Assembly (NCBI GenBank): GCA_905221605.1
Contig: CAJNDS010000132.1
Span: 152,501 to 216,500, forward strand
Origin: Symbiodinium natans
Lineage: Eukaryota; Sar; Dinophyceae; Suessiales; Symbiodiniaceae
Length of the DNA stretch: 64,000 nt
Direction of reading: 5' to 3'
Shown here piece after piece: positions 1 through 10,608 of the stretch. The notes under the pieces were generated by a model, which saw only the letters and a list, made by a program, of their open reading frames with translations, was not told the DNA's origin and did no database searches. The stretch's first letter is position 1. Each line of letters opens with the position of its first letter. A program made the translations under genes and the position numbers.

Positions 1-339
1 CGCTTCCTTGGCGGGGCACGAACCCCTAAACCCGCCTCATCCTAGAGAACAAGATGCTGCCTAAACCAGAAGCGCCCAAAGCACCTCCTAAGGGCCCCAA
101 ACATGCCTCACAGGGAGTTTCCCTTTTAACTATTCGTTGTTCGTCTTAGATCCTGGAAGGTACCCTTTCGCAGGAAAGATTCGTGGCACCCTAGACCCCA
201 ACACCCTTCATCTAAAAAACGCTAAGGCCCTAAAATCCGAAACCTAAAAACCCTCAAGCTCTAAAACCCAAATTCCTAAAACACCTCAAATTCATAACCC
301 ATGGCGGTCCTTCAAAATGCCCTTCAAACCCTGTGAGAC

Positions 340-1482
340 CCCCAGGTCCCCGGGCACAGTTTCGCAGAGGCGTTCGAGGCGCGTGTCGGACACCACGTAG
401 AAGCTGCGGCTCTTGGGGTTTAGGGTTTAGGGTTTAGGGTTTGGGGGGGGGGGGTTGGGCTTTAGGAGCTGTCTAGAGTTTACAGGAGGTTTTGGAGTCG
501 GAGGAGGACGGTTTAGGAGACCTAAATGCCGAAACCCTAAATCCTAAACCCTAAGCCCCCCTCGGTTTAGGAGCTTCGGGGGGGGGGGGGGGGTTGGTTG
601 CATTGAAGCCGCGTTAGTTCCTCCACCCAAGACTGCCAAACAACCCAAAGCCCCCAAAGCCCCGAAACCCTAAACCCCTAAACACCCTCAAGCCCCTAAA
701 CACAGAAGAGTTTAGGGTTTAGGGTTTAGGGTTTAGGGTTTAGGGATTAGGGATTAGGGTTTAGGGTTTAGGGTCTAGGGCTGTGGGAGCTACACCCAAG
801 TAGGCACAGCCCTAGGCCCAGCCTCCCAGGTGTGACAAAGGCAGCAAGCATCTCGAAGTTCCGGATCACGTCCTCCTGGAGACGGATGCGTAGGGCTTGG
901 GGTCTAGGGTTTAGGGTTTGGGGTTTGGGGTTTAGGGTTTAGGGTTTAGGGTTTGGGGTTTAGGGTTTGGGGTTTAGGGTTTATGGGGATTTCGGGATTC
1001 GGGGATTTGGGTATTGGGGCCCGGGGGTTCGGGGTTTTGGGGAATTGGGGTTTGGGCTTGAAGGCTTTGCGGTTTAGGGTTTCCCTGAGCCCGATGAACC
1101 CCCTAAGCTCGAAACCCTAAACCCTCAACCCTACTTGGAGGTTCATGGTACTTATTCACCAAATATCACTGTACTTAGACCTGTACTTATAACCATACTA
1201 GGGCAAATCCCCCGCCCTCTTCAGGCCGCGGAGACACCTTGAAGTGGCTGGCATCGTCGAGGATGAAGACCTGCTTCGAGTTCAGGGACTCTGAATTTGG
1301 GGGCTTCCGGCATTAGGGTACCTTATTGGGGTCCTTGCTACAAGGGAACTCTACTATTTGGGGGACTCCATTAAAGTCCCCCCTGTGTTGGTAAACCCCC
1401 ATTTGGGTTCTGGGTTTTACGGCCTCCCAACCCCCGAGCACACGCAGAACTTGGTGGCCACATTCCAGTAACGATGCCCTTT
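340..1482 (-). CDS. Four-exon part of an unknown gene with telomeric introns
   Basis: Four minus-strand exons join in one frame: 1432-1482, 1216-1273, 837-895 and 340-411. Peptides are KGHRYWNVATKFCVCSG, QVFILDDASHFKVSPRPEE, LRIRLQEDVIRNFEMLAAF and SRSFYVVSDTRLERLCETVP. Phases are 0, then 1 for the second junction, then 0, and all three fit. Donors are GTTGGG, GCGGGG (a GC site) and GTCACA. Acceptors are CTCGAG, TCGAAG and CCCCAAG, the last two junctions following telomere-type repeat. The first intron downstream of 1216 also holds a family A element. A further exon, 2093-2168, may belong to the same gene. I do not recognise the family. The phase agreement makes the model fairly secure, while the exact end near 340 is uncertain. 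Confidence 0.65.
1132..1200. mobile_element. Family A MITE-like element, partial
   Basis: Begins TACTTGGAGGTTCATGG, the terminal repeat seen at 11.5, 17.4, 45.1, 45.8 and 56.4 kb. The matching right end is absent here. It lies inside the intron between exons 1216-1273 and 837-895. Confidence 0.6.
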
Positions 1483-2092
1483 CTCGAGGATTTAGGGTTT
1501 AGGGTTGAGGGCTTCGGCCTGAGGGTTAGGGTTAAGGCCTGCAGGTCCGGGCTAATGAAACGGGTCCGGGCGGCATTCAAAATGATCACTGCACTGGCTT
1601 AGGAACAGGTGCAAACCGCACAACATTGTCACCCATGCCGATACACAATGCGCAGCCATAGTTGTAGCAACAGCAGGAAGACATGCGGCCAGAAGATTCT
1701 ACCAGCTAGTAGCACTGGTAGCACTATAGGTGCTCAGCAAGGTACCAATGCCTACGTCAATAGCAAAACCCTAAACCCTAAACCTTAAACCTAAAACCTA
1801 TGAACAGAAACAGGCGCATGAAGGCAGATGGCATTCCGAGCTATCGGCTCGTTGCGCGCGTGCTGCAAAGTCGGCCTGAAACTCATCCCCTCAAGGAGGT
1901 TTAGGGTTTATAGGGTTTATATATAGGGCTTAGGGTTTAGGGTTTGGGCTCGTGTGTGCACATGGTTGAGGGATCAAGATTTTGGATTTCATTTGTGCGG
2001 AGCCCTAAACCCTAAACCCTAAACCCTAAACCCTAAACCTTAAACCCTAAACCCTAAACCCTAAACCCGAAACCCTAAACCCTAAACCCTGC

Positions 2093-2168
2093 CTGTGGAA
2101 TAAGCTCCCAGCCACGATGCGAACCAGCTCTGCGTCGTCCTGGGCACAGACCTTGACCAGCAACAACT
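2093..2168 (-). CDS. Exon, unknown protein, GC donor into telomeric repeat
   Basis: Minus-strand exon coding LLLVKVCAQDDAELVRIVAG then SLFHR. It starts after the acceptor TTGTCACAG and ends CCACAG before GCAGGGTTTAGGGTTTAGGG. The intron therefore opens with a GC splice site fused to a G-strand telomeric array. It probably lies upstream of the 0.34-1.48 kb gene. An intermediate exon around 1800-1870 is plausible but the frame is ambiguous. Confidence 0.55.
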
Positions 2169-2281
2169 CTGTGACAAGGAAACCCCCCAAATCCTTAACC
2201 CAAACTCAATACCAAAAACCCTAAACCCTAAACCCCAAACCCTGAACCCTGAACCTAATCCCCAAACCCTAAACCCTATTC

Positions 2282-2575
2282 TAGCCAACTACGTAAAGGG
2301 CTGCAAGTTTCCGCCGGTGAGGATTTGGGTACGGCACCAAAAAAAGTACAGCCACTGCATGTGCAGTGGCAGGGCTCGGGGCATAGGGCTTTGGGTTTCG
2401 GTCTTGGGTTTAGGGTTTGGGGTTTGGGGTTTAGGGTGTAGGGCCCACCTAGATCCCGCAAAACCTACGCCGCCCTGATCTCCATCCCATCTGAGCAAGC
2501 GCTGGGTCCTCCCAACGCAATCAGCGCCCACCGCCTCCGATGGGGAGATCCTGGATCTTGAGCCGTGCGGCCTAC
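2282..2575 (+). CDS. Possible exons, frame and strand uncertain
   Basis: Two coding-like islands flank a telomeric array. On the plus strand they read NYVKGCKFPP before a GTGAGG donor, and KTYAALISIPSEQALGPPNA ending at a stop near 2575. The first island is also open on the minus strand, so this is weak. Confidence 0.3.
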
Positions 2576-2657
2576 TGAAGTAGGCTCCAAGGGTTTAGGG
2601 TCTAGGATTTCGGGCCTGGGGTTTTGTAGGCTTTAGGGTTTATATAGTGATCCATAT

Positions 2658-2954
2658 ATGGCTCCTGGGGGCTCTGTTCGGGCGGGAGAGGCTGAACTAG
2701 GGCGTCATGTCCTCGGTTCGGACTTTCAGGCCTCGCAAGGACCCAGAACGACCAAAAAGTCCTCACCCGGAACTTGTAGCGGCAGACCCTGCGTCGGTCC
2801 GACTACAGGGCTAGGGGGTTTCGGGCTCCATGAGTGTGGGATTCCAGGAAGGAGCCAAGCACTAGGGAACCCCCCCGTGTCCTGCAAGGACAGCCCCACC
2901 TTCGCGCTTCTCGCAAGATGGGCGCTATCCTGCGGCTGGCCTTGGGATGAGTAA
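2658..2954 (+). other. GC-rich stretch open on both strands
   Basis: A 98-codon plus frame is open, but so is a minus frame containing GQPQDSAHLARSAKVGLSL. Neither is decisive. Codon statistics or RNA would settle it. Confidence 0.25.
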
Positions 2955-3119
2955 GGGCTATACGGGGGGGCCCTAGAACAGACTCTTCATCTTATTCTCC
3001 TATGGAACCCCTGTATAACCCCTCTACACAACTTATAAAGTCCCCATAATATACCGAAGCAGCCCCTAAATTACCCTAAGGTCCCTCATAAGAGTCCCTC
3101 CTTTAAAGTCCCTGGAGGA

Positions 3120-3368
3120 TTGGCAGCTTCACGATTGCGAGCGGAGAAGGCTATGGCAGGGTTGGGTGTGAGCTTGAGGCTTGCAGGGTTTAGAAGGAAG
3201 ACAGCAATGGTTCGTGCTTTCGTCAACTGGCAGTTTCAGAAGACTTCGCATCCATGCTTTCAGACTTGGGCAATTTGCTCAAGTCGGGTCCAGGGCCATG
3301 TGGAACCATACCCTGGACATGAAATCCTAAACCCCAGGCGTGACATAGCCCCGAAGACCATTCGGTGA
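3120..3368 (+). CDS. Hypothetical exon
   Basis: Open plus frame of 82 codons containing RRKTAMVRAFVNWQFQ and CFQTWAICSS. The F..W spacing vaguely recalls Sfi1-type repeats, but one pair is not enough to name it. The 3' half overlaps a better minus-strand candidate (3345-3444). Confidence 0.3.
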   Translation: MAASRLRAEKAMAGLGVSLRLAGFRRKTAMVRAFVNWQFQKTSHPCFQTWAICSSRVQGHVEPYPGHEILNPRRDIAPKTIR

Positions 3369-3444
3369 CTTGCCTGGGACGCTGCCGGTGTCAGCTAGGC
3401 CGCTGGCACGGTGGCGGTCCCACCTGGTGTCATGGGTGGGTTCC
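3345..3444 (-). CDS. Candidate exon, unknown protein
   Basis: Minus frame ALEPTHDTRWDRHRASGLAD then TGSVPGKSPNGLRG, starting after CTCTAAG. Amino acid composition is typical of real protein. The downstream splice site is not fixed. Confidence 0.45.
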
Positions 3445-3798
3445 AAGGCCTTAGAGAAGTAGAGCCTAAATAACCTGAACCCTAAACTAGCAAAGGTTTG
3501 GGGTTCGGGCTCTAAAACCTGAATCCCTTAACCCTAAACCCTAAACCCTGAACCCCAAGACCTCCAATCTAAAGCCCTCTCTAGGGGCCCGGGCAGACTT
3601 GAGTCCTCGCGACGCTGCTCACAATCGCTGTGAGCCTCGAGGTGAGGAAGGGGGTGAACTGAAAAAAAGCTGTAGGCTTTAGGGCTTACAGGGCTCATAG
3701 GGTTACAGGGTTTGTAGGGTTTATAGGGTCTACAGGGCTTACAGGGGCTTATGGTTTAGGGTTTAATTAGGGCTGAGGGTGGTTTTTTGGGGGGGGGG

Positions 3799-3905
3799 CC
3801 TTCCACGGAGTATTTCAACGAGTCTCAAAAGAGTTCCTCTACGTTCAAATGACGGCCGCCCTCTCAAAAGAGCTCCGTGTGCGAAGCAGAAAAATGTCAC
3901 CCTAA
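3799..3905 (+). CDS. Candidate terminal exon
   Basis: Plus frame FHGVFQRVSKEFLYVQM then TAALSKELRVRSRKMSP and stop TAA. The stop lies inside the first unit of the CCCTAAA array at 3901. Confidence 0.4.
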
Positions 3906-3949
3906 ACCCTAAACCCGAAACCCTAAACCCTAAACCCTAAACCCCAAGA

Positions 3950-4015
3950 TGCCGGCCGATACAGCCCGGGATCCAGGTGCCAAAGCGCCCAGCACCCACA
4001 CCTCTAAGCCCCTAA
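3950..4015 (+). CDS. Candidate exon after CCCCAAG acceptor
   Basis: Frame MPADTARDPGAKAPSTHTS follows (CCCTAAA)n CCCCAAG, the acceptor type also used at 411 and 895 on the other strand. It runs into the poly-G wall. The opposite strand is open too (VGAGRFGTWIPGC). Confidence 0.35.
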   Translation, partial: CRPIQPGIQVPKRPAPTPLSP

Positions 4016-4020
4016 GTTCA

Positions 4021-4252
4021 TGTTGGGGGGGGGGGGGGGGGGGGTGGGGGGGGGGGGGGTGGGTGGGGGGGGGGGGGTGGGGGGGGGGTGGGGGGGGGGG
4101 GGGGGGGGGGGGGGGGTGGGGGGGGGGGGGGGTGGGGGGGGGGGGGGGTGGTGGGGGGGGGGGGGTGGGGGGGGGGGGTGGGGGGGGGGGTGGGGGGGGG
4201 GGGGGTGGGGGGGGGGGGGGTGGGGGGGGGGGGGGTGGGGGGGGGGGGGGGG
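4021..4252 (+). repeat. Poly-G wall with single T interruptions
   Basis: About 230 bases of G runs of 7-30 broken only by isolated T. Long glycine or proline frames through it are artefacts. Strong quadruplex potential is expected on the plus strand. Confidence 0.9.
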
Positions 4253-4332
4253 CACACCTAAAGAGAGCCCAGTGTAGATCAAGTCCTAACCCGAAAACCC
4301 CCGGCCCATCTCTACTACTTGCTTAAGACCCC

Positions 4333-4405
4333 CCCCCAAAAAAAAAATAAATAAACATAAATGAATAAATAAATAAATATATATATATATATATATATAC
4401 ATATC
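4333..4405. repeat. AAAT and AT microsatellite
   Basis: AATAAATAAAC-type units pass into (TA)n before CATATCCCTG. Confidence 0.8.
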
Positions 4406-4430
4406 CCTGTAAGGGCAATATAGGCATTGT

Positions 4431-4745
4431 GATCCTTAATTTTTGGGGGTTCTTAAGCAAGTAGTAGATCTTCTTCGGAGCGTACCCACGGCGCATATCC
4501 CTGGGGCGAGATGTCCACAGTCAGGACGTGCCCGGCGATGCCTGGGTAAACCAAAGCTGAATCTGAGAGGAGACATTCAAGGGGTTTCAGGAGGGACCCC
4601 CTAGAAGGGACCCATAATCTTCTTCCCCTAAGTAACCCCCTATATAGCACCGACCTACTCTGCATACTTGAGTAGCCCCTAAGCATGCCCTCAAGAATCC
4701 CTAAGGTGACTTAATAGGGTCCCTCCATTAGTGCTTTGAAACATG
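4431..4745. other. Degenerate intronic element, plus recurring motif
   Basis: The string GGGGTTCTTAAGCAAGTAGTAGATC recurs near 43245 (in its first 15 bases nearly exact). The 4570-4740 part resembles 3000-3110 in its CCCTAAGG-type motifs. Probably a decayed element; an exon (4486-4541) lies within the same span. Confidence 0.4.
4486..4541 (-). CDS. Exon, unknown protein
   Basis: Minus exon IAGHVLTVDISPQGYAPW with acceptor ACCCAG and donor GTACGC. It is 56 bases, with 18 full codons after two carried bases. Good splice sites on both sides. Confidence 0.55.
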
Positions 4746-5522
4746 TCGCTGTAACCTAAACACTAGTCAAAACCAAAAAAAAAAACCCAAACCCCAAGCC
4801 CGTCAAAACCATAAACGCTAAACCCCGAACCCCTAAATCCCCATGGAATACAGGCTCCGAAACCCTCAACATTTAACCCTCAACCCTATCCAGGTCCGAC
4901 ATGTCCCTGAAGCCTGGATGCCTTTTTCAACACCACGACACTCGAAGCTTGCGCAGCTAAACCCCAAGCACCTAAACCCCAAACCCGAAACCCTAAACTC
5001 CAATCCCTAGAACCCTGAAGCCCTAAACCCCAATCCCTAAAACCCTAAACCCTAAATCCTAAGCCCTAAACCCTAAACCCCAAGCCCTAAAACCCTAACC
5101 CTAAACCCTAAAGCCCTAAACCCCTAAGGAGAAGCGCCTCACGCCCCCATGACCAGAACCCCAGCCTCCAAACCCCTGGGCGGGTTTCCAAAATTGGGGT
5201 TTAGGGTTTAAGGTTTAGGGTTTAGGGTCTAGGGTCTGGAACCCTAAGCCCCAAACCCTGAACCCTAAACCCGCGCCAAACCGTGAACTCCTAAGTTGAG
5301 AGACTTCCCCTCACCTGGCCCCCCACAATAGACCCCCAAATAGTAGGATTCCCTTAAATCATGAGGACCCTAATAAGGTACCCCTAATTTCGGAAACCCT
5401 CATATCGATGGCAGCACTGGCACCCCTAAACCCTAAACCCTAAACCCTAAACCCTAAACCCTAAACCCTAAATCCCTAAAATGTAAGGACGGCCTGGTTA
5501 ACCTGGGACCTGGGGAGCTCAC

Positions 5523-5576
5523 CACTGAGCTCCTGGAGCTGCGCCATGATACTGCAGGCGGACGTGTTGGATGTGT
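5523..5576 (-). CDS. Exon, unknown protein
   Basis: Minus exon TSNTSACSIMAQLQELS between acceptor AGCCAAG and the strong donor GTGAGC. The plus strand is also open (LVNLGPGELTTELLELR), but the minus splice sites are better. Confidence 0.5.
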
Positions 5577-5752
5577 CTTGGCTTTGGGCGTTGGGGTTCA
5601 AGGATTGGGGTTTAGGATTCAGGCTTTTGGGGTAGTTTCGAGTTTAGGATCTAGGTTATTGGATTTAGGGGTTTGGGGTTTAGGGTTTAGGGTTTAGGGT
5701 TCAGGGTTTAGGGTTCGTGCTTAGGGCTCGAAGGGTTCCAGGAAGGGCTTCA

Positions 5753-5840
5753 AGGGTTTCAGGGCTGGGGCTGCGCTGGGAGCGGGGCATCCCGTACGAC
5801 TCTAAAGTGCTGCACGCCCCTCGCATGACCCTAAACCCTG
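5753..5840 (+). CDS. Candidate exon
   Basis: Plus frame LGLRWERGIPYDSKVLHAPR after TTTCAG, running into CCCTAAACCCTG. Single exon, not joined. Confidence 0.35.
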
Positions 5841-6235
5841 AACCCCAAACATGTGATGCGTCGGGGAGGCGTTTGGGGCATGAAGGTGGGTGGGCTGCTT
5901 TAAGAGGCGGACGACCTGGTCCTCAAAACAGGTGGAGGCATACCGTTGACAGCTGCCCACGAATCTCTACTTGCTGTCTTCTCAATTTGAATCCCATGAT
6001 CCCTGGAATCGCTGAGCTTCAAGCCCTTAAACAACTTTCTGTGAGTCACTGGCAATACGTAGTCACCCCGTCAACATTCGCTGGTTCAGAGCTCATGTGG
6101 GCTGGAGGCCCTGTGCCTTAGCCTTCGGCGCACGGGCCCCGAAGCCAACGAGCCTCATACGACTACCATCCGCGAACACCCCCTTCCCCTAAGCGAGACC
6201 CTAAACCCTAACTCCTAAACTTAAAACTTGGAAAC

Positions 6236-6301
6236 GAGACTCCTGCACAACGCTCCACCGCGCCTCGCCAGTCCACCACACTCGGTACCAATTTCCACGA
6301 C
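6236..6301 (-). CDS. Exon, unknown protein
   Basis: Minus exon VVEIGTECGGLARRGGALCR then SL, acceptor CTTGAG, donor GTTTCC, exactly 22 codons. Confidence 0.55.
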
Positions 6302-6447
6302 CTCAAGTTGGAATCGGGGGTTGGGAATCATAAACCTCCTGAGCCTCACAGAAGTGAGACACATACACCTACCTAGCTAACTACATCTGAACTCCGTAAT
6401 ATTGGACCCAGAGTTTAGGGGTTAGGGTTTAGGATTTAGGGTTACAG

Positions 6448-6487
6448 AGCCCCCTCGCCCGGCAACCCGGAACTAAGCCGAAGTTCA
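6448..6487 (+). CDS. Candidate exon, strand ambiguous
   Basis: Plus reading APSPGNPELSRSS has acceptor GGTTACAG and donor GTGAGT. The minus strand reads ECTVLTELRLSSGLPGEGAL with a stop. One of the two is probably right. Confidence 0.35.
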
Positions 6488-6778
6488 GTGAGTACCGTAC
6501 ACTCGGTTTAGGGTTTAGGGTTTAGGGTTTAGGGTTTAGGATTTAGGGTTTAGCGTTTACGCTTCAGGTTTAAGCTGAACTACTCCCCTGAAAAGAACTA
6601 CTCCCCTGACTCGCCATAACTAGCTGGGCCCCTGACCCCTGAGCAAATTTCGGACAGAGTTCTTCGTTGTCCCATTTGCGGAGAACGACTAGACTCAAGA
6701 GTCACCCAGGATTGAGGCTTATGAGGGAACCCAGACCCGGAAAAAAAGGAAACAAGGGCCTTCTCACGATAAATATCT

Positions 6779-6883
6779 GGGTGGTTGTCAAAAATTCTGG
6801 TCGCTTTTTGGATCCCGATTAGCATACGGCACCTAATATTCAAGGTACCCCAAAAGGGATCATGATTTTGACAACCACCCGTC
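6779..6883. mobile_element. Hairpin element (family H)
   Basis: GGGTGGTTGTCAAAA at the left is matched by TTTTGACAACCACCC at the right, a perfect 15-base inverted repeat about 100 bases apart. The size matches the other intron-sized elements. Confidence 0.7.
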
Positions 6884-6970
6884 TCGAAGTCCTACTGAAC
6901 CGGTGGCGGGGCCTGCCGACGAGCCCTTCCCTTTGGCGCCAGCTCCGCACACGAAACCGTAAGGTCAGGG
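6884..6970 (+). CDS. Candidate exon next to hairpin element
   Basis: Plus frame RLEVLLNRWRGLPTSPSLWR then QLRTRNRK, starting at the hairpin edge, with a possible GTCAGG donor. Minus is also open, with arginine- and serine-rich content. Confidence 0.35.
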
Positions 6971-7219
6971 CGAGGTCGGGCTTCAAATCCCAGAGCTGTT
7001 CCTGTGAAGGGGTAAGTAAGGTTGAGGGTTTAGGGTTTCTGAGGTATAGGGTATAGGGCATAGGGCATAGGGTATAGGGGTTATTGGGTCATAGGGTATA
7101 GGGTTTAGGGGTCATACCCTCATCAAGGCCACAATAATCGCAACCGACATGACTCTGTATCTGAGAACCCTAAACCCTAAACCCTAAACCCTAAACCCTA
7201 AACCCTAAACCCTAAACTT

Positions 7220-7831
7220 CCCCCGGCAGTCCTGGAACTGCGCCAGAGTGATGGGATCCTGGACACCGATCTTCCCCAACGATTCAGTTTTCCCTAAGTT
7301 AGGGTCCCTAAACCCTAAACCCTAAACCCTTTCTGGGTTCGGTGAGACTAGGGAGCCTATTCGGGTTTAGGGTTTTCTCAGGTTTTTCAGGTTTAAGGCC
7401 CCAACCCCTTCCTCCCCCCCTCCCCCCAACAAAAAGACATATACCTAAGCCCTAAACCACTAGTTGAAGCTCTAAACCTCCAGCCGCTACGACCCTGCCC
7501 CAACCCCCCGAAGCACCCTCAATCCCGAAAGCCCGAAACGATCCTCCCCAAAAACTATTAAACAGCAACAGCTGTTCGTGTTTAGGTTGCCTGGGGTGTT
7601 CTAGCAACGAACATGCAACACAACCTCTACCGGGGGCTAGTGCTTCACTTGCCCTAAACCCTAAACCCTAAACCCTAACCCTAAACCCTAAACCCTAAAC
7701 CCTAAACCCTAAACCCTAAACCCTGTGGTAAATGCAATCCGAAGGACCTGGGAGGCGCGGACCCCAAAGAGGCGAGCCCCCAGGCCCCGCTGGTTCACCA
7801 ACCTCTGCGGGTTGGTTTCGGCTATCACGTG
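7220..7831 (-). CDS. Two-exon part of an unknown gene
   Basis: Exon 7748-7831 is exactly 28 codons (HVIAETNPQRLVNQRGLGAR then LFGVRASQ), acceptor AACGAAG, donor GTCCTT. Exon 7220-7270 reads IGVQDPITLAQFQDCRG after GGGGAAG. Both are phase 0, so they can join across an intron holding a CCCTAAA array. The second donor seems to be GA followed by GTTTAGGG. The family is not recognised. Confidence 0.55.
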
Positions 7832-7978
7832 CTTCGTTTAGGATTTAGGGTTTAGGCTTAGGGTTCAGGGTTCAGGGAATAGGGTTTAGGGTTTAGGGTT
7901 TAGGGTTTAGGGTTTAGGGTTTAGGGTTTAGGCTTAGGGTTCAGGGTTTACGGGGGTAAGTTACGGTTTAGGGTTTAC

Positions 7979-8035
7979 CTGGACCTCACAAGTGCGGTCA
8001 AATACAGAGGCCCAAAAAACCCAGAAGCAGGCCAT
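7979..8035 (-). CDS. Candidate first exon, hydrophobic start
   Basis: ATG at 8035 opens MACFWVFWASVFDRTCEVQ, 19 codons, ending at donor GTAAAC. The first 12 residues could be a signal anchor. Confidence 0.5.
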
Positions 8036-8213
8036 GATTTTACTTACTTTGGGGGTTTCTTAGCTGTCCAGTACCTAGGGGTTTTAAAGGTTAACCTTTG
8101 GGATTATAAGGGGAATATATTAACCCAAAAAGGTTAAAGGTTACCTACTCTACTACTAAGGTTTGGGTAAGGCTTCTGGGGCTTTCTTGCTCAGCGCACA
8201 CCCCAAACGCTAC

Positions 8214-8252
8214 AGTGAGGTCCGACCCGCCTGGTTGGGAGCGGAGATGCAT
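8214..8252 (-). CDS. Candidate exon
   Basis: MHLRSQPGGSDLT between acceptor ACACAAG and donor GTAGCG; 13 codons. Confidence 0.45.
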
Positions 8253-8385
8253 CTTGTGTAGGGTTGAGGGTTTAGGGTTTTTAGGGTTCATAGGCTAAGT
8301 TTTTAGGGGTTGATGTTTTTTGGGGGCTTATGCAGGGTTTATTTAAATTTATGTCGGGTTTGTAGAGTTTTTAGAGCTTACGGGG

Positions 8386-8625
8386 TTGATAAAAGTCCGG
8401 GCTTGCAGAGGCAGGTCGGTCTCTGAAGCTCAGACGTTCTGGGGGCCGACTGGTGCAGAAATCCAAGACGCTGTTGAGGACGCAGAGTGCTATATTTGGA
8501 CATGTTCCACGTTGCATTTTGTCTGGAACCTGGCACGAGCACTCCCATCCACCGGGGGATGTGCTCTGAAGCTGCGAGGCTTGCTACCTCAGAACTGCGG
8601 CCTTAAGCACACACCCAAAGCCTAG
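8386..8625 (+). CDS. Hypothetical coding block, strand ambiguous
   Basis: Plus frame contains FWGPTGAEIQDAVEDAECYI. A minus frame, VLNSVLDFCTSRPPERLSF, is equally protein-like. No joined model. Confidence 0.3.
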   Translation: MIKVRACRGRSVSEAQTFWGPTGAEIQDAVEDAECYIWTCSTLHFVWNLARALPSTGGCALKLRGLLPQNCGLKHTPKA

Positions 8626-9017
8626 CTCCTACATCGGCCCGGCAAACAATGTCCCAAGAAACCGAACGGCAGGAATGCCACTTTAGGCTTCATCGGTTTC
8701 ATCCCCTCCGCCCCCTATTAAGTCCCAAAGTGCTCTACCTCCCAGCATCGGAATATCTATTAGCATGGGGTGAGGGGGAAGCGGGGGGGGGGGGAGGGGT
8801 AGCACTAGGAAAAGGGGATTCGAGTCACCGAAAAGCTCTAGACCCCAAACCCGGCAAGACATGTCTATCAGAGACAGCGCATATACTTCAATAAACTGCA
8901 AGTACGATTACGCTATGCTACAACTTGTGACAATAACAAACTTCAATGCACTATAACATGTCACATCTACGGTAGGTATACTCTCATCTACCTTGATCGC
9001 AGGACATGAATCCCCTG

Positions 9018-9226
9018 CTAGGCGCAGGGCAGCTCGTAGCCAAAAGCCACATCATCGACAAGGATAGTTTTGGAGCCGTCCTGTCATTGCGGCATTGCCG
9101 TTTCCTAAATACTGAAGGCTCAGAAGTAGCAATACCTTGCAGTGGTTGCTTTGATCTGCGGGCTTCGGACCTATGTGCCCTAAGAAGAAGCTCCAGGGAC
9201 GGCACCTGCTGCATGAACCTCGCGGC
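9018..9226 (-). CDS. Last two exons of an unknown gene
   Basis: Exon 9136-9226 reads PRGSCSRCRPWSFFLGHIGP then KPADQSNHCK after acceptor AAGCAG. It ends at GTATTG. Exon 9018-9080 reads DGSKTILVDDVAFGYELPCA and stop TAG after acceptor ATGACAG. Both are in phase 0 at the junction. Other frames across 9136-9226 are open, but only this one matches phase. No family recognised. Confidence 0.6.
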
Positions 9227-9527
9227 CTGCTTCAGGAAAAACCCCAAGCCCGAAACCCTAAACCCTAAACCCTAAAAGAAGAACTGATCATGCTTCCGTA
9301 CTTTATCGCGTGCAAACAGATCCCTGCATGAGTTGGACTACTCCTGTTTGAGCCACCTTCAGGCTGCAAAGCCCAAGCTGTAAACCCTAAACCCTAAACC
9401 CCAAACCCTGAACCCTAAACCCTGAACCACAAACCCTACACCCCAACCCTAAACCCTAAACCCTAAACCCTAAACCCCAACCCTAAACCCTAAACAGTAA
9501 ACCCTAAACCCCACAGTTCACGGAGCC

Positions 9528-9925
9528 TCACATGATCCGAATGTCGCACATCAAATTGGCCTTCAGGAGCTCGTCATCTCCTTCACGGTAGTAAGGCCTC
9601 GACGACGGACTTACCTGCACTAAATCTAAACCCTAAGCCCTAAAACTAAACCCTAAACCCTATAAACCCTGAGCCCTATACCCTAAAACCCTGAACCCTG
9701 CCAGAAACTGCAGTTTTGAACCCAGAGGGAACTTCTCAGGTTCAATATTATTCAATTATCCTTCGCACTCTGAAGGACTACCCTTCTTGCCCGTTTCAGA
9801 GCCTACCTGGCTCCAAGGAGTGATTGAGACGACAAAAAACGGTGCCCAAGCTCCTGCAAATGGACGGATGATTCCCAAGCCGCGTTGCTCAACAAGTCCA
9901 AAAAGGGTCGTACTCGAAAATACAG

Positions 9926-9965
<40 letters not shown>

Positions 9966-10145
9966 GAGAGAGAGAGAGGGAGAGTGAGGGAGAGAAAAGG
10001 AGAGAGCGAGAGAGGCGGAGAGGGAGTGAGGGAGTGAAGGCAGGTAAAAGGAGGGCGAGAGGGAGAGGACAAAGCAGTCAGGCCTTTGTTCGGCAGCCCG
10101 CGGGGAGTCAACCTGGCAAGTCTACCGGACGGACTCTCAGACGGG
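9528..10145 (-). CDS. Four-exon unknown gene, phase-consistent
   Basis: Order on the minus strand: about 10145-10085 (GRLARLTPRGLPNK, GC donor), 9912-9807 (RPFLDLLSNAAWESSVHLQE then LGHRFLSSQSLLGA, donor GTAGGC), 9734-9702 (SSLWVQNCSF, donor GCAGGG), 9609-9528 (PSSRPYYREGDDELLKANLM then CDIRIM, stop TGA). Splice phases 1, 2 and 2 all agree. The first intron holds the GA microsatellite and the third holds telomere-like repeat starting GCAGGGTTCAGGG. The product is unknown. Confidence 0.65.
9930..10062. repeat. GA microsatellite
   Basis: (GA)n grading into AGAGGGAGAGTGAGGG units. It lies within an intron of the minus gene. Glu-Arg frames through it are artefacts. Confidence 0.9.
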
Positions 10146-10478
10146 ATTATCAATCCTACTACCCTAGAACACCAAAATAAAACTTATAACAAAGAACAAG
10201 CCTTATAACCAAAAAACAAGCCGAACCCCTATACCCTAAACCCTCAACCCATAATCAGAATAATCGGAACGAACACATTTGATTATAATATGACAGTTTT
10301 TAACAACATAACAAGAAGAAGAGTCTCTCCTGTACCGGGTCCCTTTAACTTGCTCATGGGGTCCTAAGGCAGCATGGGGGTTTAGAGTTCAGGGTTTTTG
10401 AGCTTTATGGTTTTCTTGGGCTCTTCTTGCTAGAGTTTTCCAGGGTCGAGAGTGAAGGTTTAGGGTTTTTCATGAGCC

Positions 10479-10544
10479 TAAACCCTAAACCCTAAACCCT
10501 AAACCCTAAACCCTAAACCCTAAACCCTAAACCCTAAACCCTAA
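10479..10544 (-). repeat. Telomere-type array
   Basis: Nine perfect CCCTAAA units on the plus strand. Confidence 0.95.
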
Positions 10545-10608
10545 AAGTAAGGGTCTAGAGTCAAGGCTGGTGTTCTGGTCTTTGTTTCGGGGATAGGATT
10601 AGGGGGGA

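Noticed and set aside
4003-4282. Long glycine- or proline-only reading frames
   Set aside because: They are translations of the poly-G wall and have no complexity, splice or start support.
5717-6121. 134-codon plus frame
   Set aside because: It reads through telomere units (LNPEPQ) and lacks splice support beyond the small part at 5753-5840.
9803-10062. Glu-Arg and Ser-Leu frames through the GA tract
   Set aside because: Microsatellite translation; only the part from 9807 to 9912 is accepted as an exon.
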